NCBI RefSeq assembly: GCF_002723915.1
Contig: NZ_BEWL01000008.1
Location: forward strand, 62,001-126,000
DNA from: Gluconobacter albidus
Lineage (GTDB): Bacteria > Pseudomonadota > Alphaproteobacteria > Acetobacterales > Acetobacteraceae
Direction: 5' to 3'
Length of the DNA stretch: 64,000 nt
Part shown: positions 37,540 through 46,775 of the stretch, one piece after another
Position numbering within the stretch: position 1 is the stretch's first letter
How the letters are laid out: every line of letters starts with the position of its first letter
Program-made: the position numbers and the translations under genes
The notes under the pieces: generated by a model
Seen by the model: the letters and a program-made list of their open reading frames with translations, nothing else
Databases searched by the model: none
Told to the model about the DNA's origin: nothing

Positions 37540-39738
37540 GTGAAGACAGAACCCCTTTCCGTCCCGGACCTCGACCCGCGCGAACTTCTGGTGCGCGAGG
37601 AACGCCTGGATTCCTTGCGGCCGCCGCCTGCCGTGATCCGGTCTGTTCTGGATCAGGGGCGGCAGATGATCTGCTGGCTCCCGGTCGCTGTCGGGCTTGG
37701 GGCCGTGATTTACCTTGCCCTGCCGTTCGAGCCTTCCATTCTGTCCGTCATGCTTGTCACCCTCCTGTTTGGCCTGTCGGGAACCGGGTGTCTGTGGTGG
37801 GGCTGGCAGCGGCTTTTTCCGCGCCTTCTGGGATTTGCGCTTCTGGCCGTCGTGACCGGTTTTGGCGATCTGGCGTTACAGGCCCGAATGCAGCCGCCCA
37901 TGCCGGTTCTGCCGACCCATGCCACCGTTCTGACCGGTCGCGTGCAGTCTCTGGAAATTCTGCCGCCCCGCAATGATGACGAGGATGACGGCCATCGTGT
38001 TACTCTGGCCGATGCCGTGTTTGAGACGCCTGTGGATGCCGGAATGGCACCGCTGCGCCGCACGTTGCATATCCGTCTGCGCGACGATGACGACCTGTTG
38101 CCGGAGCCGGGAAGCACGATCAGCCTGCGTACGATGCTGCGACCGCCACCCCCGCCGTCATGGCCGGGCGGCCGGGATCTTCAGCGGGAGGCATGGTTTT
38201 CGGGACTGGCGGGAAGCGGGTACGCGCTGGGCCCGGCCAGTCTTACAGGCGCTGCGTCCAGACCTTCGCGGATTGAAACCCTGCGAGAAACCGTCGCCTT
38301 TCGCACGGCGGCCGTGCTGTCCGATCAGACCGCTGCCATTGCCGCCACGCTTCTGGCGGGTGAAGCGGGCGGCATCGACCAGCAGACGCGGGAGGCATTT
38401 TCCGCATCCGGGCTGGCGCATCTTCTTGCCGTTGCGGGGCTGCATCTGGGGCTGGTGATGGCCGCCGTCATTGTGACGTTGCGCTGCGGTCTGGCGTCTA
38501 TCGAATATATTGCCCTGCGCTGGCCCTGCCGGCAGATCGCAGCCGTTTCCGGACTACTGGCCGGAGCGGGGTATGTGCTGCTGACGGGCGCGCATCTGCC
38601 CAGCCTGCGGGCGCTGGGGATGGCGAGCCTCGTGACGCTGGCCATCGTGACCGGGCGGCGCGTCCTGTCCATGCGGTCTCTGTCCATCGTGGCGCTGCTG
38701 ATCCTGCTGGTCTCGCCGGTTTCGGTTGTTGATGTGTCGTTCCAGATGTCGTTCGCCGCCGTGATGGGGCTGATTGCGGGGTATGGCGTACTGCGCGAGC
38801 CGCTCATGCGGCTGCGCGGGGAGGGGGACTGGTACAGGGTTGTGGCGTCCTACGGCGCGGCCCTGACGCTGACGAGCCTTCTCGCCGGGCTGGCGACCCT
38901 GCCGGTCAGCATGGCGCATTTTGGCGCGCTTCAGCCATGGTTCGTGCTGGCCAATCTTGTGGCCGTGCCGCTGGCGGCTGTCTGGATCATGCCGGTCGGG
39001 CTTCTGGCGCTTGTCGCCATGCCGTTTCATGCCGAAGCGCCGTTTCTGAAACTCATGGGTGTGGGCATCCGCATCGTGCAGGTGCTGGCGGAGAGCGTGG
39101 CGGCGTTTCCGATGGCGCATCAGCCTGTTCCGGCCATGCCGGGCTGGGGGCTGCTGCTCGTGATGCTCGGGCTGTGTTTTCTGTGCCTGTGGAAAGGCCG
39201 GGTCTGTCTGGCCGGTTTGCTGCCTGTGGCGATCGGGGTGGCGTCGATCTGGCTGGCGCCGAAGCCCGATATTTTCATCTCGGCGGATGCGGGGCTGATG
39301 GCAGTGCGCCGTCCGGACGTCCTGCTGGTCGGTCCGCATTCCGGTCTGGAACGCCGCACGCTGGAAGACTGGCAGCAGGCTCTGGCGCTTCCGGTGGCGC
39401 CTCTGCCGCCGGACTGTCTGGCTGGTTTATGCCGGATCAGTCTTGGCGCGCAAACTGTCCTGCTGCGTCCCCGGGACTCATCGGATGGCGCCATTCTCCC
39501 GGACGCGCGGCAATGCGACGGGGTGAGCCTGTTCATCAGCGCGTCTCCCGCCCGCAAAGGCTGCGCGGATGTGCCGTCCATCGACCGGTTTTCGGTCTGG
39601 CGCGACGGGGCTTATGCCGTGTTCGCCGGGCGTGCCTTTACGATTGTTTCGGACCGGAGCTGGCGGGGGAGCCGGCTCTGGGTTCCACCCGTGGGCTGGC
39701 ACGGCATGCCGAATCTGCCTCTGGCTCAGTCCGAGTAA
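37540..39738 (+). CDS. comEC: ComEC/Rec2 family DNA-uptake channel
   Basis: A 732-residue polytopic membrane protein starting at GTG. The N-terminal DUF4131 region precedes the competence domain, which has the family hallmark FSASGLAHLLAVAGLHLGLV and LPSLRALGMASLV, FQMSFAAVMGL and ATLPVSMAHFG. The C-terminal part lacks a convincing metallo-beta-lactamase HxHxDH motif, as is common in alphaproteobacterial forms. ComEC carries single-stranded DNA across the inner membrane. Together with dprA this suggests transformation potential, but comEA and pilus genes are not in view. It is convergent with nth. Confidence 0.9.
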   Translation: MKTEPLSVPDLDPRELLVREERLDSLRPPPAVIRSVLDQGRQMICWLPVAVGLGAVIYLALPFEPSILSVMLVTLLFGLSGTGCLWWGWQRLFPRLLGFALLAVVTGFGDLALQARMQPPMPVLPTHATVLTGRVQSLEILPPRNDDEDDGHRVTLADAVFETPVDAGMAPLRRTLHIRLRDDDDLLPEPGSTISLRTMLRPPPPPSWPGGRDLQREAWFSGLAGSGYALGPASLTGAASRPSRIETLRETVAFRTAAVLSDQTAAIAATLLAGEAGGIDQQTREAFSASGLAHLLAVAGLHLGLVMAAVIVTLRCGLASIEYIALRWPCRQIAAVSGLLAGAGYVLLTGAHLPSLRALGMASLVTLAIVTGRRVLSMRSLSIVALLILLVSPVSVVDVSFQMSFAAVMGLIAGYGVLREPLMRLRGEGDWYRVVASYGAALTLTSLLAGLATLPVSMAHFGALQPWFVLANLVAVPLAAVWIMPVGLLALVAMPFHAEAPFLKLMGVGIRIVQVLAESVAAFPMAHQPVPAMPGWGLLLVMLGLCFLCLWKGRVCLAGLLPVAIGVASIWLAPKPDIFISADAGLMAVRRPDVLLVGPHSGLERRTLEDWQQALALPVAPLPPDCLAGLCRISLGAQTVLLRPRDSSDGAILPDARQCDGVSLFISASPARKGCADVPSIDRFSVWRDGAYAVFAGRAFTIVSDRSWRGSRLWVPPVGWHGMPNLPLAQSE

Positions 39739-39749
39739 GGTCTGAATTT

Positions 39750-40448
39750 TCAGGCTTTGGCTGTTTTCCGTGCGGGCGGGGCCGCCATGCATTTGTCCGG
39801 ATACAGGCACCATGTCGTGGCCGGGCAGCGCCAGCATTCGGGCGCGCGGGCCTTGCAGACATAACGCCCGTGCAGAATCAGCCAGTGATGCGCCGGGCGG
39901 AGCATGTCTTTCGGGATGCGGGCGACCAGCCCGTCCTCGACCTGTCGCACGGTCTTGCCGGGGGCCAGGCCGGTACGGTTGCCGATGCGGAAGATGTGGG
40001 TATCGACTGCCATCGTATCCGCGCCGAATGCGACATTCATCACGACATTCGCCGTCTTGCGCCCGACACCGGCCAGCGCTTCGAGCGAGGCCCGGTCGGA
40101 TGGGACCTGTCCGCCGTGACGCTCCAGCAACTGATGGCAGAGCAGGTCCACGTTATGCGCTTTCGCTCGCCACAGGCCGATGGTGCGGATGTGCCGCGCA
40201 ATGCCCTCTTCGCCGATGGCCGCCATGGAGGCCGGGTCGGGGGCTTCCTCGAACAGGCCTTTCGTCGCCTTGTTGACGGATTTGTCCGTCGCCTGTGCCG
40301 ACAGCACGACGCTTACCAGAAGTTCGAACGGATTGCGGAACACCAGTTCGCTTTCCGCATCGGGATTGGCTTCGGCAAGCGCTGTGATGAAGGCTTTTGC
40401 GGCCGCCTTGCTCATGGCCCGCTTCGCGGTTGCGGGGGCATCGGTCAT
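39750..40448 (-). CDS. nth: Endonuclease III
   Basis: About 232 residues from ATG 40448 (GGAG eight bases upstream). The helix-hairpin-helix with catalytic Lys is LAGVGRKTANVV, the catalytic Asp is in VDTHIFRIGNR, and the C-terminal iron-sulfur loop is C-x6-C-x2-C-x5-C. It is a bifunctional glycosylase/AP lyase that removes oxidised pyrimidines. A longer frame to 41051 overlaps the divergent ABC gene and is not supported. Confidence 0.95.
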   Translation of the reverse strand: MTDAPATAKRAMSKAAAKAFITALAEANPDAESELVFRNPFELLVSVVLSAQATDKSVNKATKGLFEEAPDPASMAAIGEEGIARHIRTIGLWRAKAHNVDLLCHQLLERHGGQVPSDRASLEALAGVGRKTANVVMNVAFGADTMAVDTHIFRIGNRTGLAPGKTVRQVEDGLVARIPKDMLRPAHHWLILHGRYVCKARAPECWRCPATTWCLYPDKCMAAPPARKTAKA

Positions 40449-40613
40449 GACGGGCACTCCAGTAGGGTGTGTTGCCGGGGGTGTGTTGCGTCTGGTCCGG
40501 ACACACAGCAAGATACGGCAAAGTTCTGAAAATTCCATGCCATCACACCCCATGTCATTACACCGTGGCCTGTTCTGCATGACCTTGCAGACCGGCAGAC
40601 GGCGGAGCACCCT

Positions 40614-42464
40614 GTGTCTGATACCGTTTCCGATACCTCTTTTCCCATGAGCCGCCAGCAGCAGGAGGGCCGCAAGCAGGAGGTGTCCTTCACGGACGTC
40701 CTGTCTTTCGTCTGCAGCCGCTGGTGTGACCATCCTCTCCTGCTGGCGAAGACTCTTGGTGGCGTTGCCCTCGCCACGCTGGCCGATGTCTGCACGCCCA
40801 TTCTCGCGGGCCGTCTGGTGGAGGATATTTCCCGTCATGCCGCCGGTCCCGCTGTAGAGAAAACCTCGGAACTGCTGCATCTGCGCGACGATGCGGGGCT
40901 GATGGTCGCGGGGCTGATCGTCCTCGGGCTGGTTGGGCTGTTCGGACGGCGCTCCTCTTTCATCGGGATTTCGTATCTCACGCTCGCCATCATGCACCGC
41001 GTCGCCAATCAGGCGTTCGATCGGGTGCAGCGCTTCTCGACGGACTGGCATGCCAACAACTTCGCCGGCTCGACTGTCCGCAAGCTGACGCGCGGCATGT
41101 GGGCGATTGATACGCTGGACGACACGCTCCTGCTTCTGATCGCGCCGGAAGTGCTGGTTCTGGGCGGGACGACGGCGGTGCTTATGGTCCGCTCACCACT
41201 GATGGGGTCGGTTCTGGCGGTTTCGGTGGTGCTGTTCGCCACGCTCTCCATCCTGCTGACCCTGCGCTATGTCGCGCCCACCGCCCGTGCGTCTAATGAA
41301 TGGGACACGAAAATGGGTGCGGCCATGGCGGATGCCGTCACCTGCAATCCGGTCGTCAAGGCATTCGGTGCGGAAAACCGCGAGGATGCCCGGCTCGACA
41401 GCATCATCCGTGGCTGGCGTCAGCGCACTCTGAAAACCTGGGTACGCGGCACCAACAGCGCCAATCTTCAGGCGCTGGCCTCGCTCGCCATGCGAATGCT
41501 GCTGATCGGGCTGGCCGTCTGGCTGTGGTGGGACGGCAAGGCCGGTCCGGGTGACGTGGCCTATGTGCTGACGATGATGTTCCTCGTGCAGGGGTATCTG
41601 CGCGATCTGGGACAGCAGGTCAGTCAGGTGCAGCGTTCGGTCAATGAGATGGAGGAACTCGTGGCGATTTTCCGTCGCGATCCCGCCATTCAGGACGCAA
41701 ACGATGCGCAGACGGCCCGTTTCACAACAGGGGCCATTCACTTCGAGCATGTAGACTTCCAGTATCCGGGGCAGGTCAAACCGCTTTACAACGACCTGAG
41801 CATCGACATCGCGCCGGGGTCCCGCGTGGCGCTTGTCGGGCCGAGCGGCTCGGGCAAGACGACCCTGACCAAGCTGCTCCAGCGCCTTTATGACGTGAAC
41901 GGCGGGCGGATCGTGGTGGACGGGCAGGATATTGCCCATGTCACGCAGGAGTCCCTGCGCGCGCATATCGCCATCGTTCCGCAGGAACCGGTGCTGTTTC
42001 ATCGCACGCTTGCAGAAAACATCGCTTATGCGCGCCCCGATGCGAGCCGTGCCGAGATCGAAAACGCCGCCCGTCTGGCCAATGCGGCGCCGTTCATCGA
42101 GCGGTTGCCCGAGAGGTACGAAACCATGGTTGGAGAGCGTGGCGTGAAGCTCTCGGGCGGCGAGCGCCAGCGTGTTGCCATCGCCCGCGCCTTTCTGGCC
42201 GATGCGCCCATCCTGATTTTCGACGAAGCGACGTCCAGCCTCGATTCCGAGTCCGAATCCCTTGTGCAGGACGCGATGCGTCGCCTGATGCAGAACCGGA
42301 CCGTCATTGTCGTGGCGCATCGTCTCTCGACCGTCATGGAACTGGATCGCATCCTCGTGTTCAGTCAGGGCGCACTGAAAGAAGACGGAACGCACGCCGA
42401 ACTGATTACGCGCGAGGGCGGGATCTACCGCCGCCTGTTCGAGCTTCAGTCGCTGGAGGGCTGA
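40614..42464 (+). CDS. ABC exporter, fused membrane and ATPase domains (MsbA-like)
   Basis: A 616-residue half-transporter (GTG start at 40614; ATG 40647 is an alternative). Six transmembrane helices lie in residues about 30-320. The nucleotide-binding domain has Walker A GPSGSGKTT, Q-loop IVPQEPVLFH, signature LSGGERQRVAIARA, Walker B ILIFDEATSSLD and H-loop VAHRLST. It probably works as a homodimer exporting a lipid or amphiphile. No adjacent gene indicates the substrate. Divergent from nth. Confidence 0.88.
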   Translation: MSDTVSDTSFPMSRQQQEGRKQEVSFTDVLSFVCSRWCDHPLLLAKTLGGVALATLADVCTPILAGRLVEDISRHAAGPAVEKTSELLHLRDDAGLMVAGLIVLGLVGLFGRRSSFIGISYLTLAIMHRVANQAFDRVQRFSTDWHANNFAGSTVRKLTRGMWAIDTLDDTLLLLIAPEVLVLGGTTAVLMVRSPLMGSVLAVSVVLFATLSILLTLRYVAPTARASNEWDTKMGAAMADAVTCNPVVKAFGAENREDARLDSIIRGWRQRTLKTWVRGTNSANLQALASLAMRMLLIGLAVWLWWDGKAGPGDVAYVLTMMFLVQGYLRDLGQQVSQVQRSVNEMEELVAIFRRDPAIQDANDAQTARFTTGAIHFEHVDFQYPGQVKPLYNDLSIDIAPGSRVALVGPSGSGKTTLTKLLQRLYDVNGGRIVVDGQDIAHVTQESLRAHIAIVPQEPVLFHRTLAENIAYARPDASRAEIENAARLANAAPFIERLPERYETMVGERGVKLSGGERQRVAIARAFLADAPILIFDEATSSLDSESESLVQDAMRRLMQNRTVIVVAHRLSTVMELDRILVFSQGALKEDGTHAELITREGGIYRRLFELQSLEG

Positions 42465-42597
42465 GGCCGGAAGGAAAGGGTCTGCTTTTCGGCATCTTTC
42501 CCGGTCTGAAGGCGTTTCGTCCTTCATGGACCTTTCCGCCCGGACCACAGGATGCCCGCTAAAGAAGCTCGGCGGGAGCTATACAGGAGACCGCCGC

Positions 42598-43977
42598 ATG
42601 ACCATCCGTTCCGCCTTCACTGCCCTGCTGCTCGCAACGCCTGCCGTTTTCAGTATCGGACATGCGCTGGCCGAACCGGTCGCGTTCGACCACGCGCGGC
42701 TGATTGACGGAACCGGGGCCTCGGCGCAGCCGGATGCCACGGTGGTCATCGACAATGGTGTGATTCTTTCGGTCGGCATCCCGGCTCCCGCCGATGCGCG
42801 GCATGTGGACCTGACGGGCAAGACGCTGATGCCCGCTCTCATCAGCGATCACAGTCATGTCGGCCTCGTGAAGGGCACGGGGGCCAGCCGCGATAACTAT
42901 ACCCGCGCCAATATTCTCGCCGCGATGAAGCAGTATTCCGATTATGGCGTCCTGACCGTCACGGCGCTGGGTCTGAACCGTTCTCCGCTGTTCGATACGC
43001 TGCGTCAGGAACAGCATGAGGGCCGCAATCCGGGGGCGGATCTCTATGGCGTGGATCAGGGGATTGGTGCGCCGGATGGTGTGCCACCGGCCGCCATGGT
43101 CAAGGGCGTTGGTCCCGATCAGGTCTTCCGTCCGACCACGCCGGAAGAGGCGCGCAAGGACGTGGACCAGATGATTGCGGAACACACGGATCTGGTAAAG
43201 CTCTGGGTGGACGACTTCCGCAATGACGTCCCGGACGGCAAGACCTATCCCATGCTGCCGCCCGCCATCTATGAGGCCGTCATCGACGAGGCGCACCAGC
43301 ACGACACGCGGGTTGCGGTCCATATCCACGATCTTGCCGTCGCCAAGGCCATCGTGGCGGCAAAAGCCGATATTCTCGCGCATGGCGTGCGGGACCAGCC
43401 GGTGGATCATGATCTGATCGCGGCGATGCTCCGTCAGGGCACATGGTATATTGCGACGCTGGATCTGGACGAGGCGAATTATCTCTATGCCGAGCAGCCG
43501 GAGCTGCTCTCCAATCCGTTCGTTCTGGCGGGCATGGACCCGGCCCTGCGCCGCCAGTTCACGGATCCGAAATGGCGCGCGGAGACACTGGCCAAGCCTC
43601 TGACCAAGGCCTCGCATTACGCGCTGTCGGTGAATCAGAAAAACCTCGCCGTTCTGTATCGGGCGGGGGTGAAGGTTGGTTTCGGTACGGATTCCGGGGC
43701 CGCACCGACCCGTATTCCCGGCTTTGCCGAGCATCGTGAGCTGTATCTGACGGTGCAGGCCGGGCTGTCCCCCGTGCAGGCCATCAGTCTGGCTACGGGT
43801 AATGCCGCGGCCCTGCTGCATCTGTCGGACCGGGGTGTGATTGCGCCCGGCCGCCGGGCGGATCTGCTGATCGTGGATGGCAATGCGGATGAAAACATCG
43901 CCGCCGTGGATCAGATTGATCAGGTCTGGCAGCGGGGCGCGCTTGTCAGCCACGGCCCCGTGCGTTCGAAGGACTGA
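42598..43977 (+). CDS. Secreted amidohydrolase family protein
   Basis: About 459 residues from ATG 42598, with AGGAG eight bases upstream. A signal peptide ends near GHALAEP, so the enzyme is periplasmic. The metal-dependent hydrolase set is present: PALISDHSHVG (HxH), VAVHIHD, ILAHGV and GFGTDSGA (catalytic Asp), with a C-terminal composite sheet PGRRADLLIVDGN. The wording is of the imidazolonepropionase-like group that includes secreted prolidase-like and other amidases. The substrate is unknown. Its stop codon directly abuts the convergent antiporter stop. Confidence 0.8.
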   Translation: MTIRSAFTALLLATPAVFSIGHALAEPVAFDHARLIDGTGASAQPDATVVIDNGVILSVGIPAPADARHVDLTGKTLMPALISDHSHVGLVKGTGASRDNYTRANILAAMKQYSDYGVLTVTALGLNRSPLFDTLRQEQHEGRNPGADLYGVDQGIGAPDGVPPAAMVKGVGPDQVFRPTTPEEARKDVDQMIAEHTDLVKLWVDDFRNDVPDGKTYPMLPPAIYEAVIDEAHQHDTRVAVHIHDLAVAKAIVAAKADILAHGVRDQPVDHDLIAAMLRQGTWYIATLDLDEANYLYAEQPELLSNPFVLAGMDPALRRQFTDPKWRAETLAKPLTKASHYALSVNQKNLAVLYRAGVKVGFGTDSGAAPTRIPGFAEHRELYLTVQAGLSPVQAISLATGNAAALLHLSDRGVIAPGRRADLLIVDGNADENIAAVDQIDQVWQRGALVSHGPVRSKD

Positions 43978-45201
43978 TTATACTACAGTCTCGGGGCGCG
44001 AACGTCCCGAGACGAGCCGGAACATCGGCCCGGTCAACGTCGTGGAAATCACGGCCAGAACCATCAGCGAGGCGAAGGCAAATTCCGAAATCATGCCATG
44101 CGCATGCAGGATGGTTGCCGCCACGATTTCCATCAGCCCCTTGCACTGCAACAGGGAGCCGATGCCCAGCGCCTGACGGTGTGTCAGGCCCGGAGCCGGC
44201 GGGAAAATCCAGACGGCAAGGATTTTCGTGACGATCGCAATGACGACCAGCAGCAGGGATGCCAGAACGGACGGCCAGGTCAGCGCATCGCCGTCGATCC
44301 GCAATCCGCTATGGCCAAAGAACATCGGGGCCAGCCAGATCAGCGAGAACGTCCCCACAGCTTCGACCGGCAGGCGACGGACCCAGCGCGGTGGCATGAG
44401 CGCACCTGCGAAATAGGCACCGATCAGCTCGTGCAGCCCCAGTTCGTGGCTCGCCCAGGACCCGGCGGCCAGATAGGCCGGAACAGCGGCCCAGATCACC
44501 CAGATCGGCGGGTTCTTCAGGTTTCGCGTGGCCCAGCTGCTCAGGAGCGCCATGCCGACCAGAAGCAGGACGGCCAGTCCTTCAAATCCGGTCCAGCCAT
44601 GCAGCGCATCCGATCCGCGTGCCGCGAACTGGAGGATGGCCAGCCCGATCCAGAGGGCCGCATCGTCCACGACCGCAAGTTTGAGGGCAAGCTGTCCGAC
44701 GGGGCGGTACACAGGCTCCAGTTCGCGTACGATCCCGATCAGGACCGGCAGCGCACTGACGGAAATGCACAGCCCGATCGACATGGCGCCGATCCAGCCA
44801 TCCCCGTGCGGGGCCTGCCAGCCATGCAAAGGCAGGAAGAACAGCTTGACCAGAATGGTGCCGATGACGAACGGAACGCCCAGCGCCACGAGTGCTCCGC
44901 CCAGCAGGCGACCCAGCGTCGGGGAGGGGAGGTTTTCGGCTTCGGGAGAATGAGTGGGGTTCTGCCACATTTCCAGCCCGGCAGTGAACGCCAGAACCAG
45001 AACGGCCAGCCAGCCGATATAATCGCCGTAAAGCGAGGGAATACCGACTTTTGACGCTGGAAAATGCAGGACCGCCAGAAGAATGCCGACCAGAATGGGC
45101 AGGATGGCAATCGGAATGGAGCGTCTGAGCAGCTGCCACAGTCCCCACGGAACGAGGACAAATATAAATGCATCCGCCAACAGTGCTGTCACATTCCCCA
45201 T
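43978..45201 (-). CDS. CPA2-family cation:proton antiporter
   Basis: A 407-residue protein with about 12 transmembrane segments and the Na+/H+ exchanger domain. Recognisable parts are FTAGLEMWQN, ISVSALPVLIGI, LKLAVVDDAALWIGLAI (paired Asp in the ion site) and LIGAYFAGALMPP. No C-terminal TrkA-N domain is present, so it is not a full KefB/C type. It probably exchanges Na+ or K+ for H+, useful in an acid-producing organism. The promoter lies in the AT-rich spacer upstream. Confidence 0.82.
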   Translation of the reverse strand: MGNVTALLADAFIFVLVPWGLWQLLRRSIPIAILPILVGILLAVLHFPASKVGIPSLYGDYIGWLAVLVLAFTAGLEMWQNPTHSPEAENLPSPTLGRLLGGALVALGVPFVIGTILVKLFFLPLHGWQAPHGDGWIGAMSIGLCISVSALPVLIGIVRELEPVYRPVGQLALKLAVVDDAALWIGLAILQFAARGSDALHGWTGFEGLAVLLLVGMALLSSWATRNLKNPPIWVIWAAVPAYLAAGSWASHELGLHELIGAYFAGALMPPRWVRRLPVEAVGTFSLIWLAPMFFGHSGLRIDGDALTWPSVLASLLLVVIAIVTKILAVWIFPPAPGLTHRQALGIGSLLQCKGLMEIVAATILHAHGMISEFAFASLMVLAVISTTLTGPMFRLVSGRSRPETVV

Positions 45202-45330
45202 GACGATCCCTTTTTTGTTTCAGGTCCGTTCAGGGTAACATGGATCAAAAAAATTGGGGTAATTTTTTATTTCCATGTAATGAATAATTCTATGTTTCTT
45301 TTTTCAAAGAACTCTCTTTGAGGAGAATGA
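45202..45330. other. AT-rich spacer upstream of the antiporter gene
   Basis: Base composition drops sharply: long A/T runs between about 45245 and 45310 contrast with the G/C-rich surroundings. It should hold the antiporter promoter on the minus strand. An 85-codon frame beginning at 45064 is a shadow of the antiporter gene continued into this spacer and is not credible. Confidence 0.5.
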
Positions 45331-45367
45331 AAACCCGGAATTTTATTTTGAAAAAACCGGGTTTTTT
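45331..45367 (-). terminator. Terminator downstream of rdgB
   Basis: AAACCCGG and CCGGGTTT form an eight-pair stem around a long A/T loop immediately after the rdgB stop. On the minus strand four T residues follow; on the plus strand six follow, so it could work in both directions. Confidence 0.6.
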
Positions 45368-45373
45368 CAGTCA

Positions 45374-45973
45374 TCAGGCGATGAAATTCTTCAGGAATTG
45401 CTCCAGCGCCCGGCCGCGATGACTGAGGGCATTTTTCTCCGCCTCCGTCATTTCCGCAAAGGTCCGGTTTCCGCCTTCCGGTACGAACATCGGATCATAA
45501 CCGTGTCCATGGTCGCCCCGTGGAGGCCAGACGACCGTACCGTGACATTCACCCTGCACGGTCCGCGTTTCGCCATCCGGCCAGGCCAGACACAGGGCCG
45601 CGACGAAAAAGGCCCGGTGATCGGCACTGTCGCCCATCTCCCGATGTACGCGGTCCATTGCGATCTGCATGTCTTTGGTCGGGCCGCCCCAGCGCGCGGA
45701 ATAGACGCCCGGGCGATTGTCCAGCGCCGCGACGCAGAAGCCGGAATCATCGGCCAGCGCGGGCAGTCCGGAAGCCCTGGCGGCGGCCAGGGCCTTGATG
45801 GCGGCGTTGCCGGTGAAGGTCTCTTCCGTCTCTTCGGGTTCCGGGAGGTTCAGTTCGGCTGCCGAGATGACGGTGATCCCGCTCTCGGCCAGCAGGGTGG
45901 AAAATTCGCGCAGCTTGCCGGCATTATGGCTGGCCAGAACGATTTTCGAACCGCGGGACAATGTCCGCATCAT
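45374..45973 (-). CDS. rdgB: XTP/dITP pyrophosphatase
   Basis: A 199-residue Ham1/RdgB protein: [53 protein letters not shown], and the basic C-terminus [10 protein letters not shown]. It removes deaminated purine nucleotides from the pool. The start overlaps rph by four bases; the rph-rdgB pair is conserved in many alphaproteobacteria. Confidence 0.95.
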   Translation of the reverse strand: MMRTLSRGSKIVLASHNAGKLREFSTLLAESGITVISAAELNLPEPEETEETFTGNAAIKALAAARASGLPALADDSGFCVAALDNRPGVYSARWGGPTKDMQIAMDRVHREMGDSADHRAFFVAALCLAWPDGETRTVQGECHGTVVWPPRGDHGHGYDPMFVPEGGNRTFAEMTEAEKNALSHRGRALEQFLKNFIA

Positions 45974-46692
45974 GCAGTCTCCAGTACGTGATTCTGGGCG
46001 TCGAACAGTCGGGCCGTGCCGAGCTTTGCCAGTCGGAGGAGTTCGAAAAATTCGCTCTCCTGAAACGGCTTGTCCTCGGCGGTCCCCTGAATTTCGATGA
46101 TGCCACCATCCGCCGTTAGAACGAAATTCGTATCGGCCTGCGCGCTGCTGTCTTCAATATAGTCCAGATCCAGCACGGCTCCTGCTTCCGTCAGTCCGCA
46201 CGAAACCGCTGCGACCTGAGCCGTGAGGGCCTGCGAGCGCTTGATTTTCTTCAGCGCGATCGCCAGCGCCACCCAGGCGCCCGTGATGGAGGCGCAGCGC
46301 GTGCCGCCATCCGCGTTCAGGACGTCGCAGTCGAGCGTGATGGTCCGCTCTCCCAGTTTTTTCAGATCCACACAGGCCCGGAGCGAGCGTGCGATCAGCC
46401 GCTGGATTTCCTGCGTGCGGCCGGATGGCTTGCCTTTGGCCGCTTCGCGCTGGCCACGATTATGCGTCGCCCGGGGGAGCATTCCGTATTCGGCCGTGAT
46501 CCAGCCCTGCCCCCTGTTGCGCAGGAACGCCGGAACACGCTCCTCGACCGTGGCCGTGCACAGGACTTCCGTGCCGCCCACACGGATGAGTGCGGAGCCT
46601 TCGGCATGGCGGGCAAAGCCTGTTTCGATTGAAACAATGCGGTTTTCGTCCGGCGCACGCCCTGATGGACGCTTGCGTGCGGTGTCAGTCAT
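45970..46692 (-). CDS. rph: Ribonuclease PH
   Basis: A 240-residue phosphorolytic 3' exoribonuclease: [16 protein letters not shown] at the start, [52 protein letters not shown], and [20 protein letters not shown]. It trims tRNA 3' ends using phosphate. It is divergent from hrcA and co-transcribed with rdgB. Confidence 0.96.
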   Translation of the reverse strand: MTDTARKRPSGRAPDENRIVSIETGFARHAEGSALIRVGGTEVLCTATVEERVPAFLRNRGQGWITAEYGMLPRATHNRGQREAAKGKPSGRTQEIQRLIARSLRACVDLKKLGERTITLDCDVLNADGGTRCASITGAWVALAIALKKIKRSQALTAQVAAVSCGLTEAGAVLDLDYIEDSSAQADTNFVLTADGGIIEIQGTAEDKPFQESEFFELLRLAKLGTARLFDAQNHVLETA

Positions 46693-46775
46693 GTCAAAAA
46701 AGATCCCGTGGAAGAATATGTCCCGCCTCTAGCGCGTTTGACGCAGACCCATCCAGCCCCGACAGTGGGTTTACC

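Noticed and set aside
38937-40529. 530-codon plus-strand frame spanning the end of comEC and nth
   Set aside because: Runs out of frame through comEC and antisense to nth, both of which have clear catalytic motifs.
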